Shown here piece by piece: positions 16,923 to 26,296 of a stretch of DNA of 64,000 nucleotides; the stretch's first letter is position 1; the number at the start of each line of letters is the position of its first letter. A model generated the notes under the pieces. It was not told where the DNA came from and did not search any database. It saw only the letters and a program-made list of their open reading frames with translations. Both the position numbers and the translations under genes were made by a program. This DNA comes from Lachnospiraceae bacterium (GTDB lineage: Bacteria > Bacillota > Clostridia > Lachnospirales > Lachnospiraceae), in contig JAETRI010000010.1 in assembly GCA_021770245.1 (NCBI GenBank), positions 1 to 64,000 on the forward strand, given 5' to 3'.

Positions 16923-18104
16923 TTAGAAATCCACTTCCGTGCCGTAGTAAATGCAGGTGAACAGGCGCTCCATGGTCGCAGGATCGATAGGACGAGGGTT
17001 GGAGCCTGTGCAGGCATCTCCCACCGCACGCTCGGAAATCCCTGCGATCTTCTCCTTGAATTCGTCCTCAATGATGCCGAATTCCTTCAGGGTCTTCGGA
17101 ATGCTCATCTGTACATTGAAGTCGTCGATCTTCTCGCACAGGCTGTTGATCAGAGCCTTTTCCGACGTTCCGGGCAGCCCCATCCTGCGTGCGATCTCAG
17201 CATAACGCTTGGCCGCTACAGGCTCTTTGGCGTTGTATTTGATCACGTAAGGAAGGTACATGGCATTGGCGCAGCCGTGGGTAATGTGGCCGGTGGAGAA
17301 AGCGGCGCCCGTCTTATGAGCCATAGAATGTACGATTCCAAGAAGGGCATTGGAGAATGCCATTCCTGCCAGGCACTGTGCATAGTGCATCTGTTCCCTG
17401 GCATCCATGTTTCCGCGGTAGGAAGCGGGCAGGTAGTCGAGTACCATTTCGATGGCCTGCAGAGCCAGCGGATCCGTAAAGGCGCAGTTCAGGGTGGAAA
17501 CATAAGCCTCAATGGCATGCGTCAGCGCATCCATACCCGTGTAAGCAACCTGCTTTGCAGGAAGTCCGGCCACAAGGTCGGGATCCACGATAGCCACATC
17601 GGGAGTAATATTGAAATCAGCCAGCGGATACTTCACGCCGGTCTGGTAATTGGTGATCACGGAGAAAGCCGTAACTTCCGTGGCGGTTCCGGACGTGGAA
17701 GGGATCGCCGCGAATTTGGCTTTCTGTCTCAGCTCCGGGAAATTGAACGGGATGCAAAGATCCTCGAAGGTGGTCTCCGGATACTCATAGAATGCCCACA
17801 TGGCCTTTGCCGCATCGATCGGAGAGCCGCCGCCCATGGATACAATCCAATCAGGCTCAAACCTGCGCATCGCTTCCGCGCCCTTCATAACGGTTTCCAC
17901 CGAAGGATCCGGCTCCACGCCTTCAAACACTTCCACTTCCATACCGGCTTCCTTCAGATAGCCCACGGCCCGATCCAAAAATCCCTGGCGCTTCATGGAA
18001 CCGCCGCCCACAACCAGGATCGCCTTCTTTCCTTTCAGGTTCTTCAGCTCTTCCAGGCAGCCCTTTCCATGGTAAATGTCTCTTGGTAACGTAAATCTGC
18101 TCAT
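16923..18104 (-). CDS. Iron-containing alcohol dehydrogenase
   Basis: This 393-residue group III (Fe-dependent) alcohol dehydrogenase has the nucleotide-binding glycine motif GGGSPIDAAK (about 97-106), the region STSGTATEVTAF (about 137-148), and the metal-binding His-rich segment GIVHSMAHKTGA with STGHITHG (about 262-285). The family reduces aldehydes to alcohols with NAD(P)H during fermentation; the substrate (butanol, lactaldehyde or 1,3-propanediol type) cannot be fixed from the sequence. AGGAG lies five bases before ATG 18104, directly after a GCGCA/TGCGC hairpin, the recurrent leader module. It has its own promoter and terminator. Confidence 0.93.
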   Translation of the reverse strand: MSRFTLPRDIYHGKGCLEELKNLKGKKAILVVGGGSMKRQGFLDRAVGYLKEAGMEVEVFEGVEPDPSVETVMKGAEAMRRFEPDWIVSMGGGSPIDAAKAMWAFYEYPETTFEDLCIPFNFPELRQKAKFAAIPSTSGTATEVTAFSVITNYQTGVKYPLADFNITPDVAIVDPDLVAGLPAKQVAYTGMDALTHAIEAYVSTLNCAFTDPLALQAIEMVLDYLPASYRGNMDAREQMHYAQCLAGMAFSNALLGIVHSMAHKTGAAFSTGHITHGCANAMYLPYVIKYNAKEPVAAKRYAEIARRMGLPGTSEKALINSLCEKIDDFNVQMSIPKTLKEFGIIEDEFKEKIAGISERAVGDACTGSNPRPIDPATMERLFTCIYYGTEVDF

Positions 18105-18109
18105 GTTTG

Positions 18110-18133
18110 CTCCTATCTGCGCACAATATGCGC
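18110..18133 (-). promoter_or_regulatory. Hairpin plus Shine-Dalgarno leader of the alcohol dehydrogenase gene
   Basis: Read on the minus strand, GCGCA-TATTG-TGCGC runs into AGATAGGAGC and the start codon. It closely matches the leader of ackA at 41,347-41,370. Confidence 0.5.
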
Positions 18134-18228
18134 TGAAAGCTGGGAGACCGAAGGCTCGTCCTTCAGCCCTCCCATTCCTTAAAAATTGATCCCTGGACGC
18201 CCCGTCTCCGAGGTATCCACTGCCCTTT

Positions 18229-18257
18229 ATTATAACTCTGATAAAAAATTAACACAA
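18229..18257 (-). promoter_or_regulatory. Promoter of the alcohol dehydrogenase gene
   Basis: On the minus strand TTGTGT (18257-18252), a 17-base spacer and a perfect TATAAT (18234-18229) give a transcript with a leader of about 115 bases containing the hairpin/ribosome-site module. Confidence 0.6.
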
Positions 18258-18280
18258 TACCTTTCTCAAAAAACTCACAA

Positions 18281-18385
18281 TAAACGAATGAATAGGCCTG
18301 CGGCTCCTCGACACCCCCGGCCTGGCCCCGCGGCGCGTGATGGTCACAGGGCAGGGGCGCCCTAACGGCGCCCCTGCCCTGTGGG
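18281..18385. repeat. GC-rich palindromic element with TAAACGAATGAATAGGCC end
   Basis: The left terminus TAAACGAATGAATAGGCC is a variant of the conserved family end, and a 16-base perfect stem CACAGGGCAGGGGCGC / GCGCCCCTGCCCTGTG lies at 18,345-18,383. It sits between the GH3 gene end and the alcohol dehydrogenase promoter and may also end the GH3 transcript, although no U-run is present. Confidence 0.65.
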
Positions 18386-18406
18386 AAAGCATGTCCTCAT
18401 ACTCAA

Positions 18407-20827
18407 TTAATCGATTTTCAGGATCAGGTTCAGGATCCTCTTTGCGCAGGCATCCATCTCCGCCCGGGTAAGACAGCCCTTTTCCAGCGCCTCCAGCAAA
18501 CGTTCCGGATAGCCGCAGCCCATCTTTACATCGTTTCCGGCCTTGGTTTCCTTATAATGTTCCCCGCAGGTCCACCAGTCCGTGGTTACGCACCCCTCGT
18601 ATCCCCATTCGTTTCTCAGGATGCCTTCCAGCAGATCCGCGTTTTCGGAAGCGCGGTGGCCGTTAATGATATTGTAGGAGGTCATGATCGACCAGGGATC
18701 CGCCTCCTTTACGATGATCTCGAAGGCTTTCAGATAAATTTCCCTCGCCGCGCGCTCGGACACCCTGGAATCGCTGTTTTTCCGGTTGCTTTCCTTATTA
18801 TTGAAAGCGAAATGCTTCACCGTGGCTCCCACATGGTTGGACTGGATCCCTGCCACCATTGCTCCGGCCAGCTTTCCGGCCAGGAACGGATCCTCGGAAT
18901 AGTACTCGAAGTTCCGGCCGCACAGAGGACTTCTGTGGATATTGACGGCAGGTGTTAACCACATGGCGATATTGTTTTCCTTCACCTCCGCACCGCCTGC
19001 CGCTCCCACGGCTTCCACCACTTCGGGATTCCAGCTGCAGGCCAGAAGGGTAGAGCAGGGCCAGCAGGTGGTGTTTACGCCGCATTCCGGCGCGATGCGC
19101 AGCCCTGCAGGGCCGTCCGCAGTCATGACGGAAGGAACGCCGTACTCCGGCAGATTTCCGTATCCGTATGTATTTGCCACGCCTGTGTTGGGCTGCCCTC
19201 CCAACAGATGAGCCACTTCCTCGTCCGAAAGCTGGGCCAGGAATTCATCCACCGTGATTTTCCCTTCCGCCACCTCTATGAAGGGATGTTCTCCCTTGAA
19301 GGGCTCCTTCCAGCGCTGATATCTGCCCCTGCCGCGAACCGCAGGCACAAACCCTTCCATCTCCTCGAAGGCCATACCCTGAAGCTCGTTTGCATTGGGA
19401 TCGTTGGGCTCACCCTGAGGCAGTTCTTCAAAGCTTCCGTCCGCCAGCATCCTCTTGACCAGACAGGACGGCGTCAGGCGGCTCGTAAGCTGCTTCGTTA
19501 CCACATCCTCACCTACCTCATAGGTGAAGTCCAGTTTTTTGGCATCGCGTACGGAAGTGCCCACATAGAAAGCATACGTCCCCTTTTCCAAAAGCCAGGC
19601 TGCCTTGCGGACCTTTCCCAGATCGTCATAAGAAGCCATATCCTCCACGGCAAAGCTCATTCCAAGCCGCTGTGTTTCTCCTGGCTGCAGGTTTCTCGTC
19701 TTGCAAAACGCAGCCAGTTCCCTGGCCGGTTTACCCAGTCTGCCCTGAGGCGCGCCGTAATAGGCCTGCACCACTTCCTTGCCTGCCACGCAGCCGGTAT
19801 TGGTCACCGTTACCGCGATCTCTATTTTTCCGTCCCTTTCGTCTGCACAAAGCGTTTCTACATCAAAGGTCGTATAGGAAAGTCCGAATCCGAAGGGATA
19901 ATTCACCCGTTCGGCAGCTCCCGGAACGGTCTCGAAATAACGGTATCCCACATAAATATCGTCCGTATAATCCACATATTCTCTGGACTCATGGAAATTG
20001 TAGGTGGAGGGATAATCCTCCAGCGTCTTTGCAAAGGTATCGGACAGCTTGCCGGAAGGATTTCCGTCTCCAGTCAGCAGTTCCGCCGCCGCAAGTCCGC
20101 CCTCCATTCCGCCCTGCCATGCCATCAGCACGGCACCGATGTCATCCTCATTTACAAACCAGGAGGTATCCACCATACCGCCAACGTTCATAACCACAAT
20201 CACTTTTGCGAAATTCTTCTTCACGGCCTCTACCATGGCCTCTTCCGCCACGGACAGGCAGAAGTCGCCGTTGGCAAAAATCTTTGCGGAGCGTTCCGCC
20301 ATCTCCCGTTCCCCTTCCCAGAGGTTTTTGTTCTGATCGTCCAGCACGCTCTTGCGGTCCCATCCTTCGCCGGAAAAACGGCAGATAGAGATAATCGCCG
20401 TATCCGTATAAGCCTTTGCCTGCATGAGCAGTTCCTCCGGCACCGGGGGCTCCACGGTCATACCCGGTGCATTTCCGGCCTCGTACTGCTGCTCCACATC
20501 CCTGCGGTAATAGTCGCACAGGGGCTCGAAAATATCCACCTTATCCCCCTGCAGCTTGAATCCCTCGTACAGGTTGCGGATATAGGCCACCGTAACGTCG
20601 CCGCTTCCGCCGCCGCCCTTCACATAATCAAAGGTACCCTTTCCGAACAGGGCGATCCTCGTCCCCTTTTTCAGGGGCAGAATCCCACCCTCATTCTTCA
20701 GCAGAACCATCCCTTCCTTCGCTGCATCCTTCGAGAGCGTGATGTGTTCCCTTGACCCTGTCAGACGTTCCCCGTTCTTCCCCATGGGCAGAGTAGGTGT
20801 AAACCAGGACCGAGTCCATTTCTCCAT
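18407..20827 (-). CDS. GH3 beta-glucosidase-type hydrolase with permuted domain order
   Basis: This 806-residue protein has no signal peptide, so it is cytoplasmic. The order of GH3 domains is reversed. The C-terminal-type domain comes first (about 20-280, KEGMVLLKNEGGILPL), then a fibronectin III-like domain (about 330-420, VTVTNTGCVAGKEVVQAYY), and the catalytic barrel is last (about 530-806). The barrel carries KHFAFNN, MTSYN and TTDWW, with the probable nucleophile Asp at about 750. The same permutation is known from Ruminococcus and Butyrivibrio beta-glucosidases. ATG 20827 is preceded by GGAGG; the longer frame is not supported. It probably hydrolyses beta-glucosides or related oligosaccharides. 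Confidence 0.9.
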   Translation of the reverse strand: MEKWTRSWFTPTLPMGKNGERLTGSREHITLSKDAAKEGMVLLKNEGGILPLKKGTRIALFGKGTFDYVKGGGGSGDVTVAYIRNLYEGFKLQGDKVDIFEPLCDYYRRDVEQQYEAGNAPGMTVEPPVPEELLMQAKAYTDTAIISICRFSGEGWDRKSVLDDQNKNLWEGEREMAERSAKIFANGDFCLSVAEEAMVEAVKKNFAKVIVVMNVGGMVDTSWFVNEDDIGAVLMAWQGGMEGGLAAAELLTGDGNPSGKLSDTFAKTLEDYPSTYNFHESREYVDYTDDIYVGYRYFETVPGAAERVNYPFGFGLSYTTFDVETLCADERDGKIEIAVTVTNTGCVAGKEVVQAYYGAPQGRLGKPARELAAFCKTRNLQPGETQRLGMSFAVEDMASYDDLGKVRKAAWLLEKGTYAFYVGTSVRDAKKLDFTYEVGEDVVTKQLTSRLTPSCLVKRMLADGSFEELPQGEPNDPNANELQGMAFEEMEGFVPAVRGRGRYQRWKEPFKGEHPFIEVAEGKITVDEFLAQLSDEEVAHLLGGQPNTGVANTYGYGNLPEYGVPSVMTADGPAGLRIAPECGVNTTCWPCSTLLACSWNPEVVEAVGAAGGAEVKENNIAMWLTPAVNIHRSPLCGRNFEYYSEDPFLAGKLAGAMVAGIQSNHVGATVKHFAFNNKESNRKNSDSRVSERAAREIYLKAFEIIVKEADPWSIMTSYNIINGHRASENADLLEGILRNEWGYEGCVTTDWWTCGEHYKETKAGNDVKMGCGYPERLLEALEKGCLTRAEMDACAKRILNLILKID

Positions 20828-20933
20828 ATCGCCATACCTCCATTTCGCTGATTCGTTTTGCCCCGGCCGGTGTTTCCCGAAGAAAATCCAAAGGCATGTA
20901 TCCCTCCGGCCGGCGGCGGATCCACATACGCTT

Positions 20934-20962
20934 ATTTTACCCCTTCCCGACGCGGCCCACAA
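20934..20962 (-). promoter_or_regulatory. Promoter of the GH3 gene
   Basis: On the minus strand TTGTGG, a 17-base spacer and TAAAAT lie about 107 bases before the start codon. Confidence 0.45.
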
Positions 20963-21012
20963 TCCTCTTTCTGACTTTTTGGCATGCCGATATTGACTTC
21001 ATAAGACGCCGT

Positions 21013-21061
21013 AAAAGGAGGAACCCGTCTTCAGCGCCGGGCTGAAAACGGGTTCCTCCTT
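21013..21061 (-). terminator. Terminator of the tRNA-Tyr/tRNA-Leu unit
   Basis: AAAAGGAGGAACCCGT and ACGGGTTCCTCCTT form a 14-base stem with an inner TTCAGC/GCTGAA stem. On the minus strand a TTTT run follows. It lies just after tRNA-Leu. Confidence 0.75.
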
Positions 21062-21068
21062 CTGAAAA

Positions 21069-21152
21069 TGCTGGTAGCCGGACTTGAACCGGCACGGGGT
21101 TGCCCCCGAGAGATTTTAAGTCTCTTGTGTCTGCCTATTCCACCATACCAGC
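21069..21152 (-). tRNA. tRNA-Leu (anticodon TAA)
   Basis: This type II tRNA has acceptor GCTGGTA pairing with TACCAGC, discriminator A, anticodon stem AGAGA/TCTCT around loop CTTAAAA (TAA, leucine), a long variable arm and T-loop TTCAAGT. CCA is not encoded. Confidence 0.95.
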
Positions 21153-21158
21153 GGAAAA

Positions 21159-21240
21159 TGGATGGGGGTGGATTCGAACCACCGAAGCAATTTGCAGCAG
21201 ATTTACAGTCTGTCCCCTTTGGCCACTCGGGAACCCATCC
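21159..21240 (-). tRNA. tRNA-Tyr (anticodon GTA)
   Basis: Acceptor GGATGGG pairs with CCCATCC, discriminator A; anticodon loop CTGTAAA (GTA, tyrosine); T-loop TTCGAAT; long variable arm typical of bacterial tRNA-Tyr. It precedes tRNA-Leu by six bases on the same transcript. Confidence 0.95.
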
Positions 21241-21306
21241 ATAACGCCGGGCACGCAGGGAGCTTCAGCCCCTCGTGCCTTGCGCATTATCTATTTAATC
21301 ACACCT

Positions 21307-23508
21307 TTACGTGAAATGCAAGAAATTTTTTCTATCCCTTCCGGCATCTTCCCCCCTGTCCCGCGCCGTGAGTATACCGTCCCTTCCGGATTGCTCCGCC
21401 TTATTCCTGGCCGGGGTACGATACTGCAGCACGATACCTCCTACGGGAGGAAGCGTCACCACGATTTTTCCGCTGCGTACCTGGTATTTTACCGGATCCG
21501 TATAGAACCCTTCCCTGCACGTGAGCAGCAGCTGTACCATCTCCGATTCCCTTGGAATCCCCAGCTCCCAGACCGACAATTCCTTTGTCATCTCCTGCTC
21601 CGCGTTATTGATGAGGATCAGGGAATGGTTCTGCCTGTTGAACCGCCCGTAACCGATCACATTCCGCTGGGAGACCATACATTTAATAGAGCCTGTTTTA
21701 AATTCCTGATTTTCCTTATGCATTCGGATCAGCGCTTTATGGTAAGCGATCATTTCCTGATCCTCCCGTCCCCAGGGATAGGTCCTGCGGTTATCCGGAT
21801 CGGTAAATCCGCACACACCGGCCTCGTCTCCGTAATAGACCGTGGGTGCTCCAGGCCAGGTCATCTGAATCAAAACGGCCTCCCGCATCACCGCCTTATC
21901 CACACCCTCACTGGCGGCCTCCGGCCCCAGCGTGTTGAGCCGTCCCACCTTTTTATTGGTACGGGTTAAAAACCGGGAATGGTCATGATTGGACAGCTCG
22001 TTCATGGCTACGAAAAGAGACGGGGAAGAAAAGCAGGCTCCATGGTAATCCATGGCTCCCCAAAAGCTTTCCGCATCTCCCAAAAGATCCTCCCTGAAAT
22101 CATCGCTGTGCTTCTGCATCCCTGTCAGAAACCAGGTTACGGGTTCCATGAAAGCATCGTAATTCATCACCGTATCCCATTGGTCTCCCTGCAGCCAGGA
22201 GGACGGATCCCCGTAATGCTCGGCCAGGATGAGCGCATCCGGATTGGCACTCTTCACCGCACGGCGGAAATCTCTCCAGAATTTATGGTTGAATTCCGGA
22301 GAATGCCCCAGGTCCGCCGCCACATCCAGCCTCCATCCGTCCGCATGAAAAGGAGGGGATACCCATTTGGCCGCCACCTTCATAATATACTCATACAGTT
22401 CGCTGGAACCTTCATAATTCAGTTTCGGCAGAGTGTCGTGCCCCCACCAGCCGTCGTAGGTGGGATTATAGGGAAAATGGTTCCCGTCATGGAACATAAA
22501 GTAACCGTGGTACGGGCTTTCCCGGTCTATGAAGGCGCCCTTTTCATAGCCCTCCCGGCCCTCATAGATCCTTTCCCGATCCAGCCATTTATTAAAAGAC
22601 CCACAGTGATTGAAGACGCCGTCGATAATAACCCGCATTCCCCTCCTGTGCGCCTCTCTCACCAGATCGATAAACAGTCCGTTGCTGGCTTCCAGGTTGG
22701 CTCTGTTGGTCACCCTGTCGATATAGCGCGTGGCGAAACGGTTCTCCTGCTGCCAATCCGCAAGAAGTTCCCCTTCGTCGCTGACGATTTTACCGAAATG
22801 GGGATCAATATAATCATAATCCTGAATATCATATCCGTGATTGGATGGAGAAACAAATAAAGGATTAAAATAGATTACATCGATTCCCAGCTCCTGCAGG
22901 TAGTCCATCTTATCTAGGACGCCCTGCAGATCCCCTCCGTAAAAATTGCGTACGTCCATCCGTTCCGGATAGCTGTACCAATCTTCCACATGCTTAACCC
23001 GGTCCGAAATATAACGATACTCTCCGGTCTGTACATCGTTGGAAGGATCCCCGTTGCAGAACCGGTCGGTCATGATCTGGTACATTACCGCGCCCTTGGC
23101 CCAGTCCGGCGTTGAGAACCCCGGTATAATGGCAAAGTAATAATGTTCCTCCGCCTGCTTTACCACGCCTCTGGCATCGTAGCAGCATCTCACCTTGCCC
23201 GACTGTATCTCAAAATAATAGGAAATTTTCTCGTTATCCAGCTGATGCTTATGCTCGTAATAGTCAAAAAGGGAATCCGATTCCGCTTTGTACATCAGCT
23301 CCTTCTGCCCCTTGCAAACAAAAAAAACCCTGTCCAGATTGTTCTTCTTGGAGCGGAATCGTATCGTCACTTCGCTGTAGGGAGCCGGTTCGGCCGGTGA
23401 AATGAAGTTTCCTGTGGTATCGGAAAACAGCGCCTTTTTACTGAGGACCGGGCGCATACTGTTGATGTATTGGTACTGCTCTCCCCGCAAAAACCGTTCA
23501 AAGTTCAT
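21307..23508 (-). CDS. GH13 alpha-glycosidase (neopullulanase/cyclomaltodextrinase type)
   Basis: This 733-residue protein has no signal peptide. An N-terminal beta domain (about 1-125, CBM34-like) precedes an alpha-amylase barrel. The sequence shows DVIYFNPLF (about 215), GVFNHCG (about 295), the nucleophile region DGWRLDVAAD (Asp about 389), the acid/base LAEHYG (Glu about 428) and NHDHSR (Asp about 509). A C-terminal beta domain follows. These are the family's catalytic signatures. It should hydrolyse maltodextrins, cyclodextrins or pullulan-like glucans in the cytoplasm. ATG 23508 is chosen; upstream in-frame GTG codons (23520, 23514) also lie near AAAGGG and cannot be excluded. Confidence 0.92.
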   Translation of the reverse strand: MNFERFLRGEQYQYINSMRPVLSKKALFSDTTGNFISPAEPAPYSEVTIRFRSKKNNLDRVFFVCKGQKELMYKAESDSLFDYYEHKHQLDNEKISYYFEIQSGKVRCCYDARGVVKQAEEHYYFAIIPGFSTPDWAKGAVMYQIMTDRFCNGDPSNDVQTGEYRYISDRVKHVEDWYSYPERMDVRNFYGGDLQGVLDKMDYLQELGIDVIYFNPLFVSPSNHGYDIQDYDYIDPHFGKIVSDEGELLADWQQENRFATRYIDRVTNRANLEASNGLFIDLVREAHRRGMRVIIDGVFNHCGSFNKWLDRERIYEGREGYEKGAFIDRESPYHGYFMFHDGNHFPYNPTYDGWWGHDTLPKLNYEGSSELYEYIMKVAAKWVSPPFHADGWRLDVAADLGHSPEFNHKFWRDFRRAVKSANPDALILAEHYGDPSSWLQGDQWDTVMNYDAFMEPVTWFLTGMQKHSDDFREDLLGDAESFWGAMDYHGACFSSPSLFVAMNELSNHDHSRFLTRTNKKVGRLNTLGPEAASEGVDKAVMREAVLIQMTWPGAPTVYYGDEAGVCGFTDPDNRRTYPWGREDQEMIAYHKALIRMHKENQEFKTGSIKCMVSQRNVIGYGRFNRQNHSLILINNAEQEMTKELSVWELGIPRESEMVQLLLTCREGFYTDPVKYQVRSGKIVVTLPPVGGIVLQYRTPARNKAEQSGRDGILTARDRGEDAGRDRKNFLHFT

Positions 23509-23532
23509 ATTCACATACACCCTTTCTCAGTT

Positions 23533-23561
23533 ATTGTAACCGATAACCTTCACAGATTCAA
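23533..23561 (-). promoter_or_regulatory. Promoter of the GH13 gene
   Basis: On the minus strand TTGAAT (23561-23556), a 17-base spacer and TACAAT (23538-23533) end only about 25 bases before the start codon, so the leader is very short. Confidence 0.6.
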
Positions 23562-23582
23562 GAACTTTTCAGTAGAGTACAC

Positions 23583-23664
23583 GACAAACGCACGAATGGG
23601 CCTGCGGCTCCGCGGGGCCAGGAAGAGGGTGTCGCGGAGCCGCAGGCCCATTCGCGCGTTTGTC
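23583..23664. repeat. GC-rich palindromic element, nearly perfect full copy
   Basis: Left arm GACAAACGCACGAATGGGCC... and right arm ...GGCCCATTCGCGCGTTTGTC pair over about 32 bases with one mismatch, separated by an 18-base spacer. This is one of the two cleanest full copies of the dispersed family. It lies in the 353-base space between the GH13 gene and ftsH, which also holds the GH13 promoter, a terminator and an eight-G run at about 23,754. Confidence 0.8.
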
Positions 23665-23675
23665 TTGAGTGTAGT

Positions 23676-23707
23676 AAAAAAGACAGTTACGAGTAACTGC
23701 CTTTTTT
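23676..23707 (-). terminator. Bidirectional terminator after ftsH
   Basis: AAAAAAGACAGTTAC and GTAACTGCCTTTTTT form a stem with U-runs in both directions. It is the probable end of the long minus-strand operon that finishes with ftsH. Confidence 0.75.
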
Positions 23708-23861
23708 AGAGAAGGTATTTCTTATGGGGTATAGCAAAAAACTATAAATGTATTGGGGGGGGTTACGTTTATTATAATAGCAAACCCCTCCGTTTTTGTA
23801 CAGTTCCACTTTTCACAAATATTACAAAATGAGTATTGTGTTTTTGTATATTATTCACAAT

Positions 23862-25712
23862 CTACACATCTACACTTCCGAAGAAGGACGGCTCCTTCCG
23901 GAAAAGGGCTTCGAATTCTTCCCGGGTAATCCGTTCCTTTTCCAGCAGAAGGTCCGCGCATTTGTGAAGGATCTCCAAGTTCTCCAGAATCAGCTCCTTC
24001 GCCCTTCTGTAGCATCTGTCGATAATGTCCTTTACTTCCCTGTCGATTTCTCCGCTGATCATCTCGCTGTGGGATTTGGCATGGGCCAGGTCGCGTCCGA
24101 TGAAAACCTCGTCGTCATCGTCGTCGTAGCAGACCACGCCGATGGAATCCGACATGCCGAACCTGGTCACCATTTTCCGGGCCATTTTAGTAGCTTTCTT
24201 AATGTCGCTGGAGGCTCCCGTCGTGATATCGTCGAAGATCAGCTGTTCCGCGATACGCCCTCCCAGGGAAACCATGATCTCCTGCTCCATCCGCCCCTTT
24301 GTATAGAACATATCGTCCCGTTCCGGCAGCGGCATGGTGTATCCCGCCGCTCCCTGGCCTGTGGGGATGATGGAAACCGTATAGACGGGCCCCACATCCG
24401 GCAGCACATGGAACAGGATCGCGTGCCCCGCTTCATGGAACGCCGTAATCCGCTTCTCCTGATCGGTGATGATGCGGCTCTTCTTTTCCGTTCCGATCCC
24501 CACCTTCACGAAAGCCTTGCTGATATCCTCCTGGGCCACATAGGCCCGGGACGCGCCCGCCGCCAGGATGGCGGCCTCGTTTAGCAGATTTTCCAGGTCC
24601 GCGCCCGTAAATCCGGCCGTGGTCTGGGCGACCTGCTTTAAATCCACGTTTTCCGCAAGGGGTTTATTCTTTGCATGGAGGGTCAGGATCTCCTCCCTGC
24701 CCCCCACATCCGGCGTGCCCACGGCGATTTTCCGGTCAAAACGGCCTGGACGCAGGATGGCGGGATCCAGGATGTCCACCCGGTTCGTTGCCGCCAGAAC
24801 GATGATGCCCTCGTTCACGCCGAAGCCGTCCATCTCCACCAGGAGCTGGTTGAGCGTCTGTTCCCGCTCGTCATGGCCGCCGCCCATGCCCGTGCCCCGC
24901 CGTCTGGCCACCGCGTCGATTTCGTCGATAAATACGATACAGGGAGCATTCCTTTTCGCATCTTCAAACAGATCGCGCACCCTGGAAGCGCCCACACCCA
25001 CGAACATCTCCACGAAATCCGAACCGGAAATCGAGAAGAACGGCACGTCTGCCTCGCCCGCTATCGCCTTGGCCAACAGCGTCTTACCCGTTCCGGGAGG
25101 TCCCTCCAGCAGCACGCCCTTGGGGATCCTGGCCCCCACCTTCGTGTATTTTCCGGGTTCCCGCAGAAAATCGATGATCTCCTCCAGATCCTCTTTTTCT
25201 TCCTTCAGTCCCGCCACATCCTTCAGCGTGATATTGTTATCACCGCCCACGCTCATCCTGGCGCGGCTTTTCCCGAAGTTCATCATCTTATTGTTTCCGG
25301 CGCCGGCCCCGGCATTCTGAGCGTTCATCATCATGAAGAAAAATACCATAAAGAGGGCGGCCGCCAGCAGCATGGGAAGCATGTTATTCAAAAACCAGCT
25401 GTCCTGCGGCACATCCCTTACCATGGGGTCTATCCCGTACCGGTCCAGAAGTTCCATCACCTCTTCCACATTGGTGACATATAAGGTCCGATTATCGCCG
25501 TTTTTGGTCATCACCGACGCGGAGCCGGTGGGCGTCTCCTTATTCTGGCTGATTACCACGCCGTTCACGTTCCCGGCCTCCAAATCCCGTTCCAGCGCCC
25601 CCCACGTATAATTGTCCTGCACCTGGTTAAGCGAGCTGCTCCATACCATGACGAGCAGCGCGCCCAGAAGCAGGACGAAAATAAGATTTAGGCTTCTGCC
25701 GTTCTTACCCAA
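23862..25712 (-). CDS. ftsH: ATP-dependent zinc metalloprotease FtsH
   Basis: This protein of about 616 residues is membrane-anchored and degrades misfolded membrane proteins and regulators. It shows TM1 near the N-terminus (about 8-26), an extracytoplasmic domain, TM2 (about 105-125), Walker A GPPGTGKT (about 200), Walker B VFIDEID (about 255), the second region of homology (RPGRFDR), and zinc site HEAGH (about 424). The start is probably TTG 25712, six bases after AAAAGGAGG; GTG 25754 with GGAGG is the alternative. A TGCCGCAT/ATGCGGCA hairpin lies just upstream of the ribosome site. It is the last gene of the HU-to-ftsH operon, in the usual Firmicutes order after hpt. Confidence 0.96.
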   Translation of the reverse strand: MGKNGRSLNLIFVLLLGALLVMVWSSSLNQVQDNYTWGALERDLEAGNVNGVVISQNKETPTGSASVMTKNGDNRTLYVTNVEEVMELLDRYGIDPMVRDVPQDSWFLNNMLPMLLAAALFMVFFFMMMNAQNAGAGAGNNKMMNFGKSRARMSVGGDNNITLKDVAGLKEEKEDLEEIIDFLREPGKYTKVGARIPKGVLLEGPPGTGKTLLAKAIAGEADVPFFSISGSDFVEMFVGVGASRVRDLFEDAKRNAPCIVFIDEIDAVARRRGTGMGGGHDEREQTLNQLLVEMDGFGVNEGIIVLAATNRVDILDPAILRPGRFDRKIAVGTPDVGGREEILTLHAKNKPLAENVDLKQVAQTTAGFTGADLENLLNEAAILAAGASRAYVAQEDISKAFVKVGIGTEKKSRIITDQEKRITAFHEAGHAILFHVLPDVGPVYTVSIIPTGQGAAGYTMPLPERDDMFYTKGRMEQEIMVSLGGRIAEQLIFDDITTGASSDIKKATKMARKMVTRFGMSDSIGVVCYDDDDDEVFIGRDLAHAKSHSEMISGEIDREVKDIIDRCYRRAKELILENLEILHKCADLLLEKERITREEFEALFRKEPSFFGSVDV

Positions 25713-25768
25713 TTTCTTCCTCCTTTTTGCCGCATTTCCTATGCGGCAGCCCACTTCTTAAGCCTCCG

Positions 25769-26296
25769 TCATTCGGCGAACTCCACCACGCCGATATACG
25801 GGAGGTTTCTGTATTTCTGATCATAATCCAAACCGTATCCCACCACGAATTCATCCGGGATCTGAAAGCCCGTGTAATCCACCTTCACCTCCACCACCCT
25901 GCGGTCAGGCTTATCCAGGAGTGTACAGAGCGCCAGACTCTTCGGCCCGCGGTCGCGCATCATATCCATCAGGTAGCTCAGCGTACGGCCGGAGTCCACA
26001 ATGTCCTCCACGATGATCACGTCCTTATCCTTCAGAGGTTCGTCCAGATCCTTGACAATCCTCACCACGCCGCTGGACTTGGTGGAACTTCCATAGCTGG
26101 ATACGGACATAAAATCTATGGATACCGGTACCGTGATCCTTTTGGCCAGTTCGCACATGAAGAAGCTTCCGCCCTTTAACACGCACAGCAGGTGGACCTG
26201 CCTTCCTGCATAATCCCTGCTGATCTGCTCGCCGATCTCCTTGATCCGCGCGTCCACTTCTTCCTCCGTCAACATCACTCTGACTTGCTCAGCCAT
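25769..26296 (-). CDS. hpt: Hypoxanthine phosphoribosyltransferase
   Basis: This 175-residue purine salvage enzyme converts hypoxanthine and guanine with PRPP to IMP and GMP. The PRPP-binding motif is VIIVEDIVDSGRTL (about 95-108), and a KGGSFF segment (about 42-47) supplies the pyrophosphate-binding loop. It lies between tilS and ftsH, overlapping the tilS stop by eight bases, as in Bacillus and most Clostridia. Confidence 0.95.
   Translation of the reverse strand: MAEQVRVMLTEEEVDARIKEIGEQISRDYAGRQVHLLCVLKGGSFFMCELAKRITVPVSIDFMSVSSYGSSTKSSGVVRIVKDLDEPLKDKDVIIVEDIVDSGRTLSYLMDMMRDRGPKSLALCTLLDKPDRRVVEVKVDYTGFQIPDEFVVGYGLDYDQKYRNLPYIGVVEFAE

Noticed and set aside
19208-20755. Long plus-strand frame (515 codons) opposite the GH3 gene
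   Set aside because: Antisense shadow of a well supported enzyme gene; no ribosome site or domain.
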